This document shows positions 9,719 through 20,032 of a DNA stretch of 64,000 nucleotides, in pieces. Each line of letters begins with the position of its first letter. The stretch's first letter is position 1. Below the pieces are notes generated by a model. The model saw nothing but the letters and a program-made list of their open reading frames with translations, did not search any database and was not told the origin of the DNA. The stretch is from an uncultured Carboxylicivirga sp. Lineage in GTDB: Bacteria > Bacteroidota > Bacteroidia > Bacteroidales > Marinilabiliaceae. Made by a program: the position numbers and the translations under genes. Location: contig CANNEA010000004.1 in assembly GCA_947503525.1 (NCBI GenBank), positions 534,743-598,742 on the forward strand, read 5' to 3'.

Positions 9719-12361
9719 TTAGTATAAAGTTCCCCAATTTTTGTTTGGTTCAGCACCCATTTCAAAAACAAGCTCTCCACCATTCATTAAATCAGTATGA
9801 TCCAAGGTACATCTGGCATATGGCTTTCCGTTTAAGGTAGCTGACTGAATGTAGGCATTCTCGCGTGAGTTGTTATTGGCAATAATGGTAAAGGTTTTTC
9901 CATCTCCAACATTAATGCTTGCTTTATCTAACACAGGACTACAAAGCTGATAAACAGGATCACCGGGACAGGCCGGGTAAAAGCCAATGGCACCAAATAC
10001 ATACCACGATGATACTTGACCGCAATCGTCGTTACCCGGAAGACCACCTACATCGTTAAAGAAATATTTGAATAACATATCTCTAACCACTTTTTGAGTT
10101 TTCCATGGTGTTCCAATAAAGTTGTACATATAAGGGGCATGCATTGAAAATTCATCTCCCACATAGTACATATCCTTATCAAAGAAATCATCCAGATAAG
10201 CTTCCAGTTTATCATCCCCACCCATAAACTCAGCCAATCCTGGCACATCGTGTGGAACCAACAAGGTATGATTCTTATAATATACTTCAGTATCATGATC
10301 TGTACCTTGTGCCCAAACGCTTATACTTTTATCGAAAGGTTCTAACCACTCTCCATTTGTTTTCTTCCCGCGAACCAGGCCGGTTTCTTTATCCAGCACA
10401 TTAATGTAACGTTTCGAGCGCTCCATATACTCATCGTGATATTCATCTTTACCCAATGCTAAGGCCATTTGAGCAATACAATAATCGTCGTATGAGAATT
10501 CAAGAGTTCTTGCAACCGGTTCGCCATAATAGCCAAAGACACCAGTTGGTACATAACCAATTTCATTAAAGTAATCGATACCTACACGACCGGAGAAACC
10601 ACGATTTCCTTTTTCATTGGCATTTTTAAGCATGGCTTCGAAGGCCATTTCCATATCAAAATCTCTAATGCCCTTTATATACGCATCGGCAATAACAGCA
10701 TCTGCATGAGTCCCCATCATTATACTACGGTACCATGGGTTTGGCCATTTTGGTAACCAACCTCCTTGCTGATAGGTATTCAACATACCATTTATGATAT
10801 CTGTTGTTTCCTGAGGTTTTACAATAACCCAAAGCGGATGCAAAGAGCGGAATGTATCCCATAAAGATAAATCGGTGTACATTTCGCCTTCGTGAACCTT
10901 ATAATCAAATGGGCTAAAGTATCGACCATCTTCGTTTAAGTTACGTGGATTAACAAAGCATTTAGTTAAGGCCGTATAGAAAATAGCCTTATCATCTTCG
11001 GTACCTTCAACCTTAATCATGTTTAACTCTTTCTCCCAAACATCGGCAACTTTAGCCACTGCCTTATCAAAGTCAAAATCGCCAAATTCCGACTCCATAT
11101 TCTTACGCGCTTGATCAATACTTATAAGTGAAGTACCTACTTTTACTCTTATTTGTTCTCCTTCTTTTGTGACAAACGATACCGAAACAGCATTAGCCTC
11201 AGACCCTTTTAGTGCCATTTGCCTTGCAAATTCAGCATCCAGAACATTTGGTTCATGGCACCTAAACTCTATGGTTGCAGATGCAGCACCTTCAAAATAT
11301 TCAATTCTAATGTCAACTACTTCTCCTTTTTCAAGGTCTACACTATAGGCATCTGTTGTTGGTCCGCGAGGAACCCAGGAATCAATTACCAATTCATCAT
11401 TAACATACAAACGGGTTCCATCATCAGTTGTAAGTTCGAAAGTATGTTTTCCCGAATAACGGGTAACCAGCTTACCTGTATATCGAGCTGAAAAACCATC
11501 TTCAACTATACCTTCGTATGGTGATTTTGCCCATGAGTAATTTAACTTTGATTCTGTAACAACAACTGCCGGCTCGCCTTTTAATTCAACATTGTTAAAA
11601 TATTCCCCTTTGAGTCCTTCAGGTATTAATCCTTCATCTATAACTTTTGCATTACTTAAGTCTACAGTATATGACTCAAATGCTTTATCGAACCGGGCAA
11701 CAAAGTGGTTTTTAAAATCACCATTGATTACGGAAAAGCCTTCTATTTCTCTGGTCTCCGGCAACGCTTTATATTCACCGGGAACATCTACGCCATCAAA
11801 AAGCACCGATGATTTTTCAGATTCAGGAAAGGTAAATTGAAAAAATCCGGTTTTTGCTGCGGCAGTTAATTCTGCTTTAATATTATAATCTTCAAGTTGA
11901 ACCGAATAATAATGAGGTTTCGCAATCTCAGTATCGTGACTATATTTTGAAGCGCGTTTCTCAGCTTTACTTACCACTTTACCTGTCATAGGCATAATTG
12001 ACATTGGTCCCCAATCGCCAACAACTGCACCATTGGGATAACGCGTTCCACGAAATCCTTGAATTTTTTCCTGATCGTACCAATAAGGTACAGGCACATT
12101 GGCCACTCGTTGTGTCCATCTTGCCGTTTGAGGTGTCCAGTGAGTTAATGCAGAGGGGTATCCAACAATAGGTGAAACATAGCCCATTGGCTCTTCTACC
12201 TCGGTTACCGTAATATCGGCAATACTTGCAGCAGTACCTACGCGTGTGTCTACATATTTCAATACTGATTCTTTATCCTTTCCTTTTTCAGAGGTTGAGC
12301 AAGAAACCAATACAACACCGATAAAAACTACTGCCAGATAATTAACAACTACCTTCATCAT
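9719..12361 (-). CDS. GH92 alpha-mannosidase with inserted PA14 domain, lipoprotein (copy 1)
   Basis: An 880-aa lipoprotein (signal MMKVVVNYLAVVFIGVVLVSC). Residues ~35-230 form the GH92 N-terminal beta-sandwich (YVDTRVGTAA, GFRGTRYPNGAVVGDWGPMS). Residues ~245-370 are a PA14 domain (GLKGEYFNN, FSARYTGKLVTRYSGKHTF, DGTRLYVNDELVIDSW). The (alpha/alpha)6 catalytic part follows, with YTDLSLWDTFRSLHPLW, WPNPWYRSIMMGTHADAVIA and the family signature PGNDDCGQVSSWYVFGA. GH92 enzymes are calcium-dependent inverting exo-alpha-mannosidases acting on N-glycans or mannan. PA14 domains often bind carbohydrate, so the insert may target the enzyme. It lies 20 bp after a close paralogue and ends in a strong terminator. 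Confidence 0.93.
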   Translation of the reverse strand: MMKVVVNYLAVVFIGVVLVSCSTSEKGKDKESVLKYVDTRVGTAASIADITVTEVEEPMGYVSPIVGYPSALTHWTPQTARWTQRVANVPVPYWYDQEKIQGFRGTRYPNGAVVGDWGPMSIMPMTGKVVSKAEKRASKYSHDTEIAKPHYYSVQLEDYNIKAELTAAAKTGFFQFTFPESEKSSVLFDGVDVPGEYKALPETREIEGFSVINGDFKNHFVARFDKAFESYTVDLSNAKVIDEGLIPEGLKGEYFNNVELKGEPAVVVTESKLNYSWAKSPYEGIVEDGFSARYTGKLVTRYSGKHTFELTTDDGTRLYVNDELVIDSWVPRGPTTDAYSVDLEKGEVVDIRIEYFEGAASATIEFRCHEPNVLDAEFARQMALKGSEANAVSVSFVTKEGEQIRVKVGTSLISIDQARKNMESEFGDFDFDKAVAKVADVWEKELNMIKVEGTEDDKAIFYTALTKCFVNPRNLNEDGRYFSPFDYKVHEGEMYTDLSLWDTFRSLHPLWVIVKPQETTDIINGMLNTYQQGGWLPKWPNPWYRSIMMGTHADAVIADAYIKGIRDFDMEMAFEAMLKNANEKGNRGFSGRVGIDYFNEIGYVPTGVFGYYGEPVARTLEFSYDDYCIAQMALALGKDEYHDEYMERSKRYINVLDKETGLVRGKKTNGEWLEPFDKSISVWAQGTDHDTEVYYKNHTLLVPHDVPGLAEFMGGDDKLEAYLDDFFDKDMYYVGDEFSMHAPYMYNFIGTPWKTQKVVRDMLFKYFFNDVGGLPGNDDCGQVSSWYVFGAIGFYPACPGDPVYQLCSPVLDKASINVGDGKTFTIIANNNSRENAYIQSATLNGKPYARCTLDHTDLMNGGELVFEMGAEPNKNWGTLY

Positions 12362-12381
12362 AATATATTAAGATTATAAAT

Positions 12382-15021
12382 CTATTTTACTCCCCATTTT
12401 TTGTTTGGTTCTGACCCCATTTCAAACACCAATTCTCCGCCTTTCATTAGGTCATCATGGTGCAACCAGCTTTTGGTATAATCCTTACCATTTAAAATAG
12501 CCGACTGGATGTACATATTCTTCTTTGAGTTATTATTGGCAATAATTGTAAAGGTATTTCCCTCTCCAACATTAATGCTCACTTTATCTAACACAGGACT
12601 ACAAAGCTGATAAATTGGGTCGCCTGGACAAGCAGGGTAAAAACCCATTGCTCCAAACACATACCACGATGAAACCTGGCCACAATCATCATTACCCGGA
12701 AGTCCTCCAATATCATTGAAAAAGTATTTCGCCAACATATCGCGAACTACCTTTTGAGTTTTCCATGGTGTTCCAATGAAATTATACATATAAGGTGCAT
12801 GCATTGAAAATTCATCACCCACATAGTACATATCCTTATCAAAGAAATCATCAAGGAAAGCAACCAGTTTATCATCGCCCCCCATAAAATCAGCTAATCC
12901 GCTAATGTCATGAGGAACCAATAAAGTATGATTTCTATAGTAAACCTCGGTATGGCTCTCGTCTCCTTGCGCCCAAACACTAATGCTTTTATCGAAAGGA
13001 GGCAACCACTCACCGTTCTCTTTCTTACCGCGAACCAAACCGGTTTCTTTATCCAAAACATTAATATATCGTTTAGAACGGTTCATAAAGTCTTCATGAT
13101 GATCGTCCTTTCCGAGCGCCTTAGCCATTTGAGCAATACAATAATCGTCGTATGAAAACTCTAATGTTCGGGCTACAGACTCACCAAATCCAGCGCTTGC
13201 AGGAACATAACCAATTTTATTAAACTGCTCAATACCCACACGACCTGAGAAACCACGATTTCCCTTTTCAGTAGCATTTTTAAGCATGGCTTCGAAAGCC
13301 AATTCGGTATCGAAACCTCTTAGACCTTTTATATAAGCATCAGCTATAACAGCATCGGCATGAGAACCCATCATAATGCTTCGATACCAAGGATTTGGCC
13401 ATTTTGGCAACCAACCTCCTTGCTGATAGGCATTCAGCATACCATTAATAACATCAACAGATTCCTGAGGTTTTACTATAACCCACAGTGGATGCAAAGA
13501 GCGAAAAGTATCCCATAACGATAAATCGGTATACATTTCGCCTTCGTGAATCTGATAATCGAATGGGCTAAAGTATCGACCTCCTTCGTTTAAGTTACGA
13601 GGATTCACGAAACATTTGGTTAAAGCGGTATAGAATATAGCCTTATCATCTTCCGAACCTTCTACCTTAATCATATTTAATTCCTTGTCCCATACTTCGG
13701 CTCCTTTGGCAACAGCTCTGTTAAAATCGAAATCGGCAAACTCTTCGTCCATATTTGCACGCGCCTGAGCAATATCAATTAAAGAAGTACCAACTTTCAT
13801 TTTTACCACTTCATTGGTTTTAGTGGCAAAGCTTACATATACTGCATTTCCATCGGCTCCTTTAAGAGCCAATTTAGAACCTATTTCGGGAGTTGCTTCT
13901 ACTGGCTCAGAACATCTAAGGTGCATTTCAGTAGTGCTCGATCCATCGTAATATTCAACACGAATTTCATATTTCTCACCTTTGGTAAGATTTACCTTGT
14001 GTATATTAGTCCCTGTTGCCCTGTACTCCCATTTGTCGATAACCATATTACCGTTAATGTACATACGAGTACCATCTTTGGTGGTTAATTCGAATACATG
14101 CTCTCCTGAATGTCTAGCGATAAGATTACCCGTATACCTTGCAGAAAAGAAATCGGGCACCACACCTTCAGCAGGTTCTTTCAACCAATTGTAGTTTAAC
14201 TTAGGATGATTTACCACTACATCGGGCTTACCCTGAAGCTTATCGTTATTATAATATTCAGCTTTAAAACCATCAGGTACCAGATTAGCATCAACCACAG
14301 CAGGCAATAAATCTATATTTTGAACCTCGAAAGGTTTATCAAATCGAGCTACAAAATGATTCTGAAAATGGCCTGCAATAACAGAATATCCTTCAATCTC
14401 ATTTCGTTCGGGAATTACTTTATAATAACCAGGCACAAATACGCCATCTATTATGATGGATGACTGCTCAGATTCAGGAAAAGTAAATTGAAAGAAAGCT
14501 GTTTTACCAGCAGCTGTAAGCTCAGCCTTTATGTTATAATCACCTAACTGTACCGAGTAATAATGAGGCTTCGCAATCTCATTATCGTGCCTAAATTTTG
14601 AGGCACGAGATTTCGGATCCAATTTCACATCACCTGTCATTGGCATTATGCACATGGCTCCCCAGTCACCCACAACAGCACCATTGGGATAACGCGTTCC
14701 TCGAAACCCCTGAATTTTATCCTGATCGTACCAATAGGGAACAGGTACGGTTATTACTCGCTGAGTCCATACTGCCGTTTGAGGCGTCCAATGCGTTAAG
14801 GCTGATGGATTACCAACAATGGGTGAAACATAGCCCATGGGTTCCTCCACTTCGGTTACCGTAATGTCAGAAATACTTGCCGCTGTACCAATACGGGTAT
14901 CAACATATTTGAACACTCCTTTATTGGCCAAATCAACAGTTGATTCTGAAGTGATATTACAGGAAGTTATTGCATAAACTGCCATTACAAAAACTACTAA
15001 ACTCTTAACTACATTTTTCAT
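12382..15021 (-). CDS. GH92 alpha-mannosidase with inserted PA14 domain, lipoprotein (copy 2)
   Basis: The start at 15021 gives MKNVVKSLVVFVMAVYAITSC, a standard lipoprotein signal. A start at 15078 is possible in frame, but it lies inside the perfect palindrome at 15055-15086 and would add 19 residues ahead of the signal. The 879-aa product has the same order as its neighbour: GH92 sandwich (YVDTRIGTAASISDITVTEV), PA14 (residues ~245-365, FSARYTGNLIARHSGEHVF, DGTRMYINGNMVIDKW), then the catalytic toroid with PGNDDCGQVSSWYVFGA. The catalytic halves of the two paralogues are nearly identical, while the PA14 segments differ much more. The likely role is exo-removal of alpha-linked mannose on the cell surface or in the periplasm. 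It sits 96 bp after the GH38 gene. Confidence 0.93.
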   Translation of the reverse strand: MKNVVKSLVVFVMAVYAITSCNITSESTVDLANKGVFKYVDTRIGTAASISDITVTEVEEPMGYVSPIVGNPSALTHWTPQTAVWTQRVITVPVPYWYDQDKIQGFRGTRYPNGAVVGDWGAMCIMPMTGDVKLDPKSRASKFRHDNEIAKPHYYSVQLGDYNIKAELTAAGKTAFFQFTFPESEQSSIIIDGVFVPGYYKVIPERNEIEGYSVIAGHFQNHFVARFDKPFEVQNIDLLPAVVDANLVPDGFKAEYYNNDKLQGKPDVVVNHPKLNYNWLKEPAEGVVPDFFSARYTGNLIARHSGEHVFELTTKDGTRMYINGNMVIDKWEYRATGTNIHKVNLTKGEKYEIRVEYYDGSSTTEMHLRCSEPVEATPEIGSKLALKGADGNAVYVSFATKTNEVVKMKVGTSLIDIAQARANMDEEFADFDFNRAVAKGAEVWDKELNMIKVEGSEDDKAIFYTALTKCFVNPRNLNEGGRYFSPFDYQIHEGEMYTDLSLWDTFRSLHPLWVIVKPQESVDVINGMLNAYQQGGWLPKWPNPWYRSIMMGSHADAVIADAYIKGLRGFDTELAFEAMLKNATEKGNRGFSGRVGIEQFNKIGYVPASAGFGESVARTLEFSYDDYCIAQMAKALGKDDHHEDFMNRSKRYINVLDKETGLVRGKKENGEWLPPFDKSISVWAQGDESHTEVYYRNHTLLVPHDISGLADFMGGDDKLVAFLDDFFDKDMYYVGDEFSMHAPYMYNFIGTPWKTQKVVRDMLAKYFFNDIGGLPGNDDCGQVSSWYVFGAMGFYPACPGDPIYQLCSPVLDKVSINVGEGNTFTIIANNNSKKNMYIQSAILNGKDYTKSWLHHDDLMKGGELVFEMGSEPNKKWGVK

Positions 15022-15054
15022 ATAACTATATATTATCAGAGGCCTTATGAAACT

Positions 15055-15086
15055 AACCATGATTGAATAATTATTCAATCATGGTT
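15055..15086. repeat. Perfect 32-bp palindrome between GH38 and GH92 genes
   Basis: The 16-bp arms (AACCATGATTGAATAA and its exact reverse complement) meet without a spacer; as RNA this gives a 14-bp stem with an AATT loop. It starts 31 bp beyond the GH38 stop and lies in the 5' region of the proximal GH92 gene. Neither side has a T-run, so it is not a canonical intrinsic terminator. A processing or mRNA-stabilising hairpin that sets the GH38 versus GH92 expression ratio is plausible. Confidence 0.6.
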
Positions 15087-15117
15087 GATTCATATTCACA
15101 ATTTAGATGCTATTACT

Positions 15118-18100
15118 CTACTTCACATCGAAAAGGTAAGTCTCAATTCCGTATGGAGAAACTTTAATTTCATTAACAGATTTAGGATTTTCCTCAATGA
15201 TGTTAGTATGCTTTAGATTCTCCAACTTAAAATGTGATTCAATGTTAACCACTACATTCTCACCTTCGGTATCGTACATACGTACAACCAGCTCATCGCC
15301 GTCTTCTGCTTTCTTGATGGCCGTAACAATAACATTCTCCTTATCGATACTAAAGAACTCTGTACTCTCGGCTAGATTGGCTTTACTCGACCTTTCAGGA
15401 TTTACCACAACTTTAACCGGTTCGTTAAACTGCTTTGAAATGCGCGAACCGTTAATATCACCTTCTTTATTCGAAGTTAATACGTGAGCGTATGAGTGAT
15501 GACCTGCTTGAGAATACTCATTTCCTTCCCAATGGCACGATGTGCGACTTGCTAATAGTACATGCTGTAATAAATCGGCATCACCTTCTTTTGCCGGATT
15601 AATCCAATCGGCAGCTGCTACCGATGAACTTACAGTTACACATACTTCATCGTCGTTAGCAGAAATCCAATCCATTATCGCTCTTGGATGAACGTCTTTA
15701 CAAAGAGCTGTATATCTTTCTCCAGCCGTTTTAATTTCATCTCTACCTACCTGAACAGTACCGAACGGAACTTCGTGCTCGATAGTTGAGTTTTTAGTGG
15801 CCACAGGATATGCAGTTCTGAACTCGCGATATAATTCGCCGTCCCAATTCATTAAGTCATTTTCGAACTGAATACGTTTTAACTGGTGATAGATAGTTAC
15901 AGTCTGTACTACCTTAGCATGCTTAATCTCTTGAATTAATTGATATGATGAGAATACTTCTCCTGATGCCAGCAATTCCCACTTAGCACCATGCTGACTT
16001 ACATGATCGAAATTTTTCATAAATGGTTGCTGTACATCACCAAACTCACCAGCTCCATTTCCTTCCGATTGTAAAGTAAATATCTCACCAACTTTAAATT
16101 GTTTGGTATCAAATAAGTTCTTTTTTAGTTCTTTATCGTATACCTGCTCTATTCCACCATCAACAAAAGTTACTTTGTAAAAGTCGTTTTCGTAAACTGA
16201 TTTATATTCTGGAGAATCAACTATATGGTTGCTCTTCATTTCCTGCTTCACATAGTATGTCTTGTAACCTACCGACGGAATATTCTCAGCTATAAATACA
16301 ATTTCGGCATGTTTAATACTACCGTCATCGTGTTTAACCAAGTTAGTATATTGGAATGGAACTTCTTTTTTATCAGCTGTATAAACACTTAAACCTTGTG
16401 CTTTCCCTTTTTTCCAATCGAAACTAGCTGTTACTGGATCAGTTCTTTCCCACGAAAGGCTATTAAATAGTACTACAGGAATACCTTTCTTCTCTTCTGT
16501 TTTAACACGTTGCGCAATAAAGTTAGTCGCCTTATCAAGCAATTTCTCGCCTATAAACTGCGACTCAACTAAACTCTCTTTAAACAGGTTATCTGTGATA
16601 TCGCCGTCATGTCCTCCCCAACCGTGGTCAGGATATATTTTCGCTTCCCATCCGGCATCCAATTCCTGATAAGGATAAGGCATTTTTTCGCCATCAACAA
16701 TAGAAGCTACAGTAAGAAATTTCTCTGCCGCAGGTAACAATTTTGAGGCTTTTCGACTAGCAGTTAAAGCATCGTGATGCGCAGGGCCATGAATATAAAC
16801 CCAAACATTAGGACGCTCGCCACGAATGGTATCTATCGAAGTTGCATTTTGTTCAGCTAAAGGCATAAATTCATCAACCGTCATTAATTCCATATGAGGG
16901 AAATAAACGTCTTTTTCCTTTCCGTTTTCATCAAGTACGGACTCAGTACTGTTCCATTCTTTTATATAATCGGAATAATCGATGGCAGGTAACATATCCT
17001 GGCTTGATAATAATGGTGTTTGTGTTTGTCCACCTTCGAAATATTGGCTCCACCAAACTACTTGTTCAGCACCATACTTTACTTTCTCATCAATATCTTT
17101 CGATAAATGAAGTAAGTCTTCGCCATAATGTCCAGGAGAATAAGTAAAAACACTACTTCCATCAGGACTGGCCCAATGTGTCATACTTTTTGCATGTCGG
17201 CTTATAATCATATAATCAACGCCTGCCTTCTTAAGTATCTGCGGAAACTGCATGGTCTTACCCGGAACATCAACATTCCAGTATACCTTAGAATCGTATC
17301 CTCCAAAGTTTTTCTTCACCCATAGTTTACCAAGATAAAGCTGACGAACCAAGTCTTCGCCATCATACATATCTTCGTAAGGACAGTTGTAAGTGGCTCC
17401 TACAGAAAGTAAGTTTCGATTTAAGAGCTCCGTCAATTTCTCCTTGGCATCAGGATGACGTTCAATATATTCACGTAACATTAATCCGTCTTCAATATCG
17501 AAACCATAATCCTTACGGGCAAAGGCATCTTTGATGATGGGAGTTAACAATAATGTGTCGCGCATTATAATACACGCTTCAGGACGATCGACCCATGCAA
17601 TATCCTGATGGCTTGAGTTCATAATAGAAATTAAACCTTCTTCGTACTTATTATCGAAAAATGGCTGATATGAAGCATAGAAATCAGGACGGTAACGTTT
17701 GGTAAAATCGCCTAGCCAACCATGATGCGAATGTGAATGAGACGCATAGAAGAAATCGCCTCTTACAACATTCTCATTAATTACTCCATCACCTTTTTCA
17801 AATTCAATATCATAAACCTCAATGCCATAATTTATTTGAAATGACTTTTGCGGAGCAATAGACTTAACAGCTGCTTTAGCCATATCACCTTGCAATTTAA
17901 AAGTTGCTGTAGTACTTTTTTTGCCATCAGCCACTACAGAAACTTTTTGACCTGTCCAATTCGCGGGAGCATCTATTAGCAGTTGATCGTTAAATTGCTT
18001 AATCGAAAAAGACACATCTCGCAAAGCTGCCTCTTTTAACCAATTGATTGCGTTTGGGACTTTAAACAACATAAACCAGCCATTTGTCCCCTTGGCTTGT

Positions 18101-18675
18101 CCCACAACTGATATTTTTGCCTTTTCACCTTTTTTAAGCATGGATGCAGGAACGCTTAATCGAAACGCACCAATACCATCTCCGTTACCATCACGACGAT
18201 ACAGGTAATAATTAGCATCTCCATTACCCGCATTATTTAGTATTTGAAGCTTACCATTTTCATCAGCAACAAATGACAGTAAGGCTTTATCATTAATCTT
18301 AATATTGTATGGTTCACGAATATTTAGATCCATATCAGAATAGAAGAAAAAGTCAACTGACTCTCCTTGATGATCAGCAGGCACATTTGCCGTCAAAAAC
18401 TCAAAACCAGCCTTTCCCGTTGAAGCCCTTGCGATCATAGCTTGTCGTACATCATCTCTTAATGAAGGGTAAGAATAAACGCCTCCTTTAGTTTGACTAG
18501 TATATCCTTCAACATCATTTTTACAAATCTGGAATAACTCGTAATTGATGTTTACACTATGAATTTGATTCTTACCAGCGCTTTCGTGTGCCTTTAAATT
18601 TTCTAATGTAAAAAATGAAACACTCACTAACGCAAGCAATGCTAATTTCAATCTTAAATTAATCTTTGTCTTCAT
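15118..18675 (-). CDS. GH38 alpha-mannosidase, secreted (long form)
   Basis: An 1185-aa protein with an N-terminal signal sequence (MKTKINLRLKLALLALVSVSFFTLENLKA). Residues ~60-330 are beta-rich accessory domains. The GH38 catalytic domain begins near residue 350 with SSHQDIAWVDRP (metal-binding His and Asp) and contains WNVDVPGKTMQFPQIL, whose Asp matches the GH38 nucleophile position, and YIHGPAHHDALTASR with conserved histidines. The DHGWGGHDGDITD stretch and a long C-terminal beta-sandwich follow. The enzyme is a zinc-type retaining exo-alpha-mannosidase. A LacI-type operator (18711-18726) lies 35 bp upstream of the ATG. Two GH92 genes follow on the same strand. It is about 230 aa longer than the second GH38 of the window, mainly in the N-terminal part. 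Confidence 0.93.
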   Translation of the reverse strand: MKTKINLRLKLALLALVSVSFFTLENLKAHESAGKNQIHSVNINYELFQICKNDVEGYTSQTKGGVYSYPSLRDDVRQAMIARASTGKAGFEFLTANVPADHQGESVDFFFYSDMDLNIREPYNIKINDKALLSFVADENGKLQILNNAGNGDANYYLYRRDGNGDGIGAFRLSVPASMLKKGEKAKISVVGQAKGTNGWFMLFKVPNAINWLKEAALRDVSFSIKQFNDQLLIDAPANWTGQKVSVVADGKKSTTATFKLQGDMAKAAVKSIAPQKSFQINYGIEVYDIEFEKGDGVINENVVRGDFFYASHSHSHHGWLGDFTKRYRPDFYASYQPFFDNKYEEGLISIMNSSHQDIAWVDRPEACIIMRDTLLLTPIIKDAFARKDYGFDIEDGLMLREYIERHPDAKEKLTELLNRNLLSVGATYNCPYEDMYDGEDLVRQLYLGKLWVKKNFGGYDSKVYWNVDVPGKTMQFPQILKKAGVDYMIISRHAKSMTHWASPDGSSVFTYSPGHYGEDLLHLSKDIDEKVKYGAEQVVWWSQYFEGGQTQTPLLSSQDMLPAIDYSDYIKEWNSTESVLDENGKEKDVYFPHMELMTVDEFMPLAEQNATSIDTIRGERPNVWVYIHGPAHHDALTASRKASKLLPAAEKFLTVASIVDGEKMPYPYQELDAGWEAKIYPDHGWGGHDGDITDNLFKESLVESQFIGEKLLDKATNFIAQRVKTEEKKGIPVVLFNSLSWERTDPVTASFDWKKGKAQGLSVYTADKKEVPFQYTNLVKHDDGSIKHAEIVFIAENIPSVGYKTYYVKQEMKSNHIVDSPEYKSVYENDFYKVTFVDGGIEQVYDKELKKNLFDTKQFKVGEIFTLQSEGNGAGEFGDVQQPFMKNFDHVSQHGAKWELLASGEVFSSYQLIQEIKHAKVVQTVTIYHQLKRIQFENDLMNWDGELYREFRTAYPVATKNSTIEHEVPFGTVQVGRDEIKTAGERYTALCKDVHPRAIMDWISANDDEVCVTVSSSVAAADWINPAKEGDADLLQHVLLASRTSCHWEGNEYSQAGHHSYAHVLTSNKEGDINGSRISKQFNEPVKVVVNPERSSKANLAESTEFFSIDKENVIVTAIKKAEDGDELVVRMYDTEGENVVVNIESHFKLENLKHTNIIEENPKSVNEIKVSPYGIETYLFDVK

Positions 18676-18710
18676 CTTATCTATTCTAAAACATTGTCTA
18701 ATCCTAATTT

Positions 18711-18726
18711 GCTAAAACGGTTTAGC
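18711..18726. promoter_or_regulatory. LacI-type operator upstream of GH38 (copy 1)
   Basis: GCTAAAACGGTTTAGC is a near-perfect palindrome with a central CG, typical of LacI-family sites, 35 bp upstream of the GH38 start. It matches the sites at 29576, 34154 and 34209 and is assigned to the LacI regulator at 31879-32895. The surrounding gap 18676-18944 holds nothing else I can support apart from a weaker half-matching sequence near 18841. Confidence 0.75.
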
Positions 18727-18944
18727 TTGCTTCGAAAGAAAAAGTTCAAACTTCTATAAACCTGAACTTTCAATTACAACCCTAATTTTGAACCATAAAA
18801 ATACAACATGTCATATTCTGTCACAATTCGATTATATTGCCTTAAACCGTTTTTTATACTCCTATAACGACTAACTAGTCTTCATCATGTCAAATAAGAA
18901 CACTCTTCTCTTAAAACAGGATGAAAACTATAATATATTTACTT

Positions 18945-20021
18945 TTAATTCTCTAGCTTAACTACAGAAATGGCTGACTTCATAAATCCCATTGCATAGG
19001 CCATACCAGCATGCCATGGAGCACTACAGCTCATTTGTGGCGTATGGTCTGGTATCAGCGTGCCTTGAAAATTATTTTTCTTCAAAATACGCAGGATCCT
19101 AAGCATATCAATATCGCCTTCATCAACAAAAACCTCTTTATAGTTAGGTACTTTTCCAATGATATTACGAAAATGAATATACCCTACCTTATTTTGTTTT
19201 GAGTAGTGATCGGTAGCTTCGTATACATCACCTTCTGTCATTTCAGCTACAGAACCTAAACAAAACTCAAGCTGACTGTTATCGCTGGGCCTAATATCAA
19301 TTAAACGTTGATACATATTTGGCTGATAAACCAAACGTGGTGTATTTCTTACATACGGCATCGGCGGATCATCGGGATGTGCGGCTAGTTTTACACCTGC
19401 CTCTTCGGCTACAGGGACAATATTTTCCAGAAAATACTGCAATCGACTCCAAAGCTCATCATGATCAATTCGTGCTATTGTTCCTTTGGGCGCATTTTTA
19501 TCGTAAACCATATTCCAAACCATGCCGTTAGGAATAGGCGTTTCATCCACACTTCCATTCATACCCACAGACTCCGCACCTCCGCGTGCATATGGTCCTA
19601 TATCGCGACTTGATACTCCTGCCAATGAAAAGTTATATCCGAAAAATGGAATATCTGCCTGACCAACAATACGAATTTGTTCTTTTACAAGCTCGATCTG
19701 CGCTCCCTTTTTAGGCCCATCCAATAAGATATCGTGCCATATTGCCGGATCGAAATTTTCTATGGCTTCAAGTTCTAAGCCATGACTATTTATATCTGCC
19801 TTGATCTTTAAAATCTCTTCCAAACTCCAAAGCTGACCATTACCGGCACCTCCCCAACCATCTTTTTCGCCAATAGGTTGGTTGGCATTTTCCTTGTTGT
19901 TATCGTCGTTTCCAAAATAATCTACCAAGTGAATTACCAAATGAGTTGCACCGCATTGCTTAGCAAATTTATAATGCTCTTCATTCAGCATGTGTTTATA
20001 TAATCCAAATCCTAATTTCAT
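18945..20021 (-). CDS. UxuA-like mannonate dehydratase family protein
   Basis: A 358-aa cytosolic protein of the TIM-barrel UxuA/sugar-isomerase type. Family-like blocks are the N-terminal MKLGFGLYKHMLNEEHYKFA, a central FFGYNFSLAGVSS, the metal-site motif KLAAHPDDPPMPYVRNTPRL, LEFCLGSVAEM, a KVGYIHFRNIIGKVPNYKEV stretch and LIPDHTPQMS near the end. UxuA removes water from D-mannonate to give 2-keto-3-deoxygluconate; the true substrate here may be another aldonic acid. It is the last gene of a long operon starting at 29467, 11 bp after the CoA-transferase gene. The next gene downstream has its own operator-bearing promoter. Confidence 0.75.
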   Translation of the reverse strand: MKLGFGLYKHMLNEEHYKFAKQCGATHLVIHLVDYFGNDDNNKENANQPIGEKDGWGGAGNGQLWSLEEILKIKADINSHGLELEAIENFDPAIWHDILLDGPKKGAQIELVKEQIRIVGQADIPFFGYNFSLAGVSSRDIGPYARGGAESVGMNGSVDETPIPNGMVWNMVYDKNAPKGTIARIDHDELWSRLQYFLENIVPVAEEAGVKLAAHPDDPPMPYVRNTPRLVYQPNMYQRLIDIRPSDNSQLEFCLGSVAEMTEGDVYEATDHYSKQNKVGYIHFRNIIGKVPNYKEVFVDEGDIDMLRILRILKKNNFQGTLIPDHTPQMSCSAPWHAGMAYAMGFMKSAISVVKLEN

Positions 20022-20032
20022 AATTATTTTTT

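Noticed and set aside
18841..18856. Second possible LacI half-site (CTTAAACCGTTTTTTA) before the long GH38
   Set aside because: Only the central half matches the consensus and the outer arms do not, so it is too weak to list as an operator.
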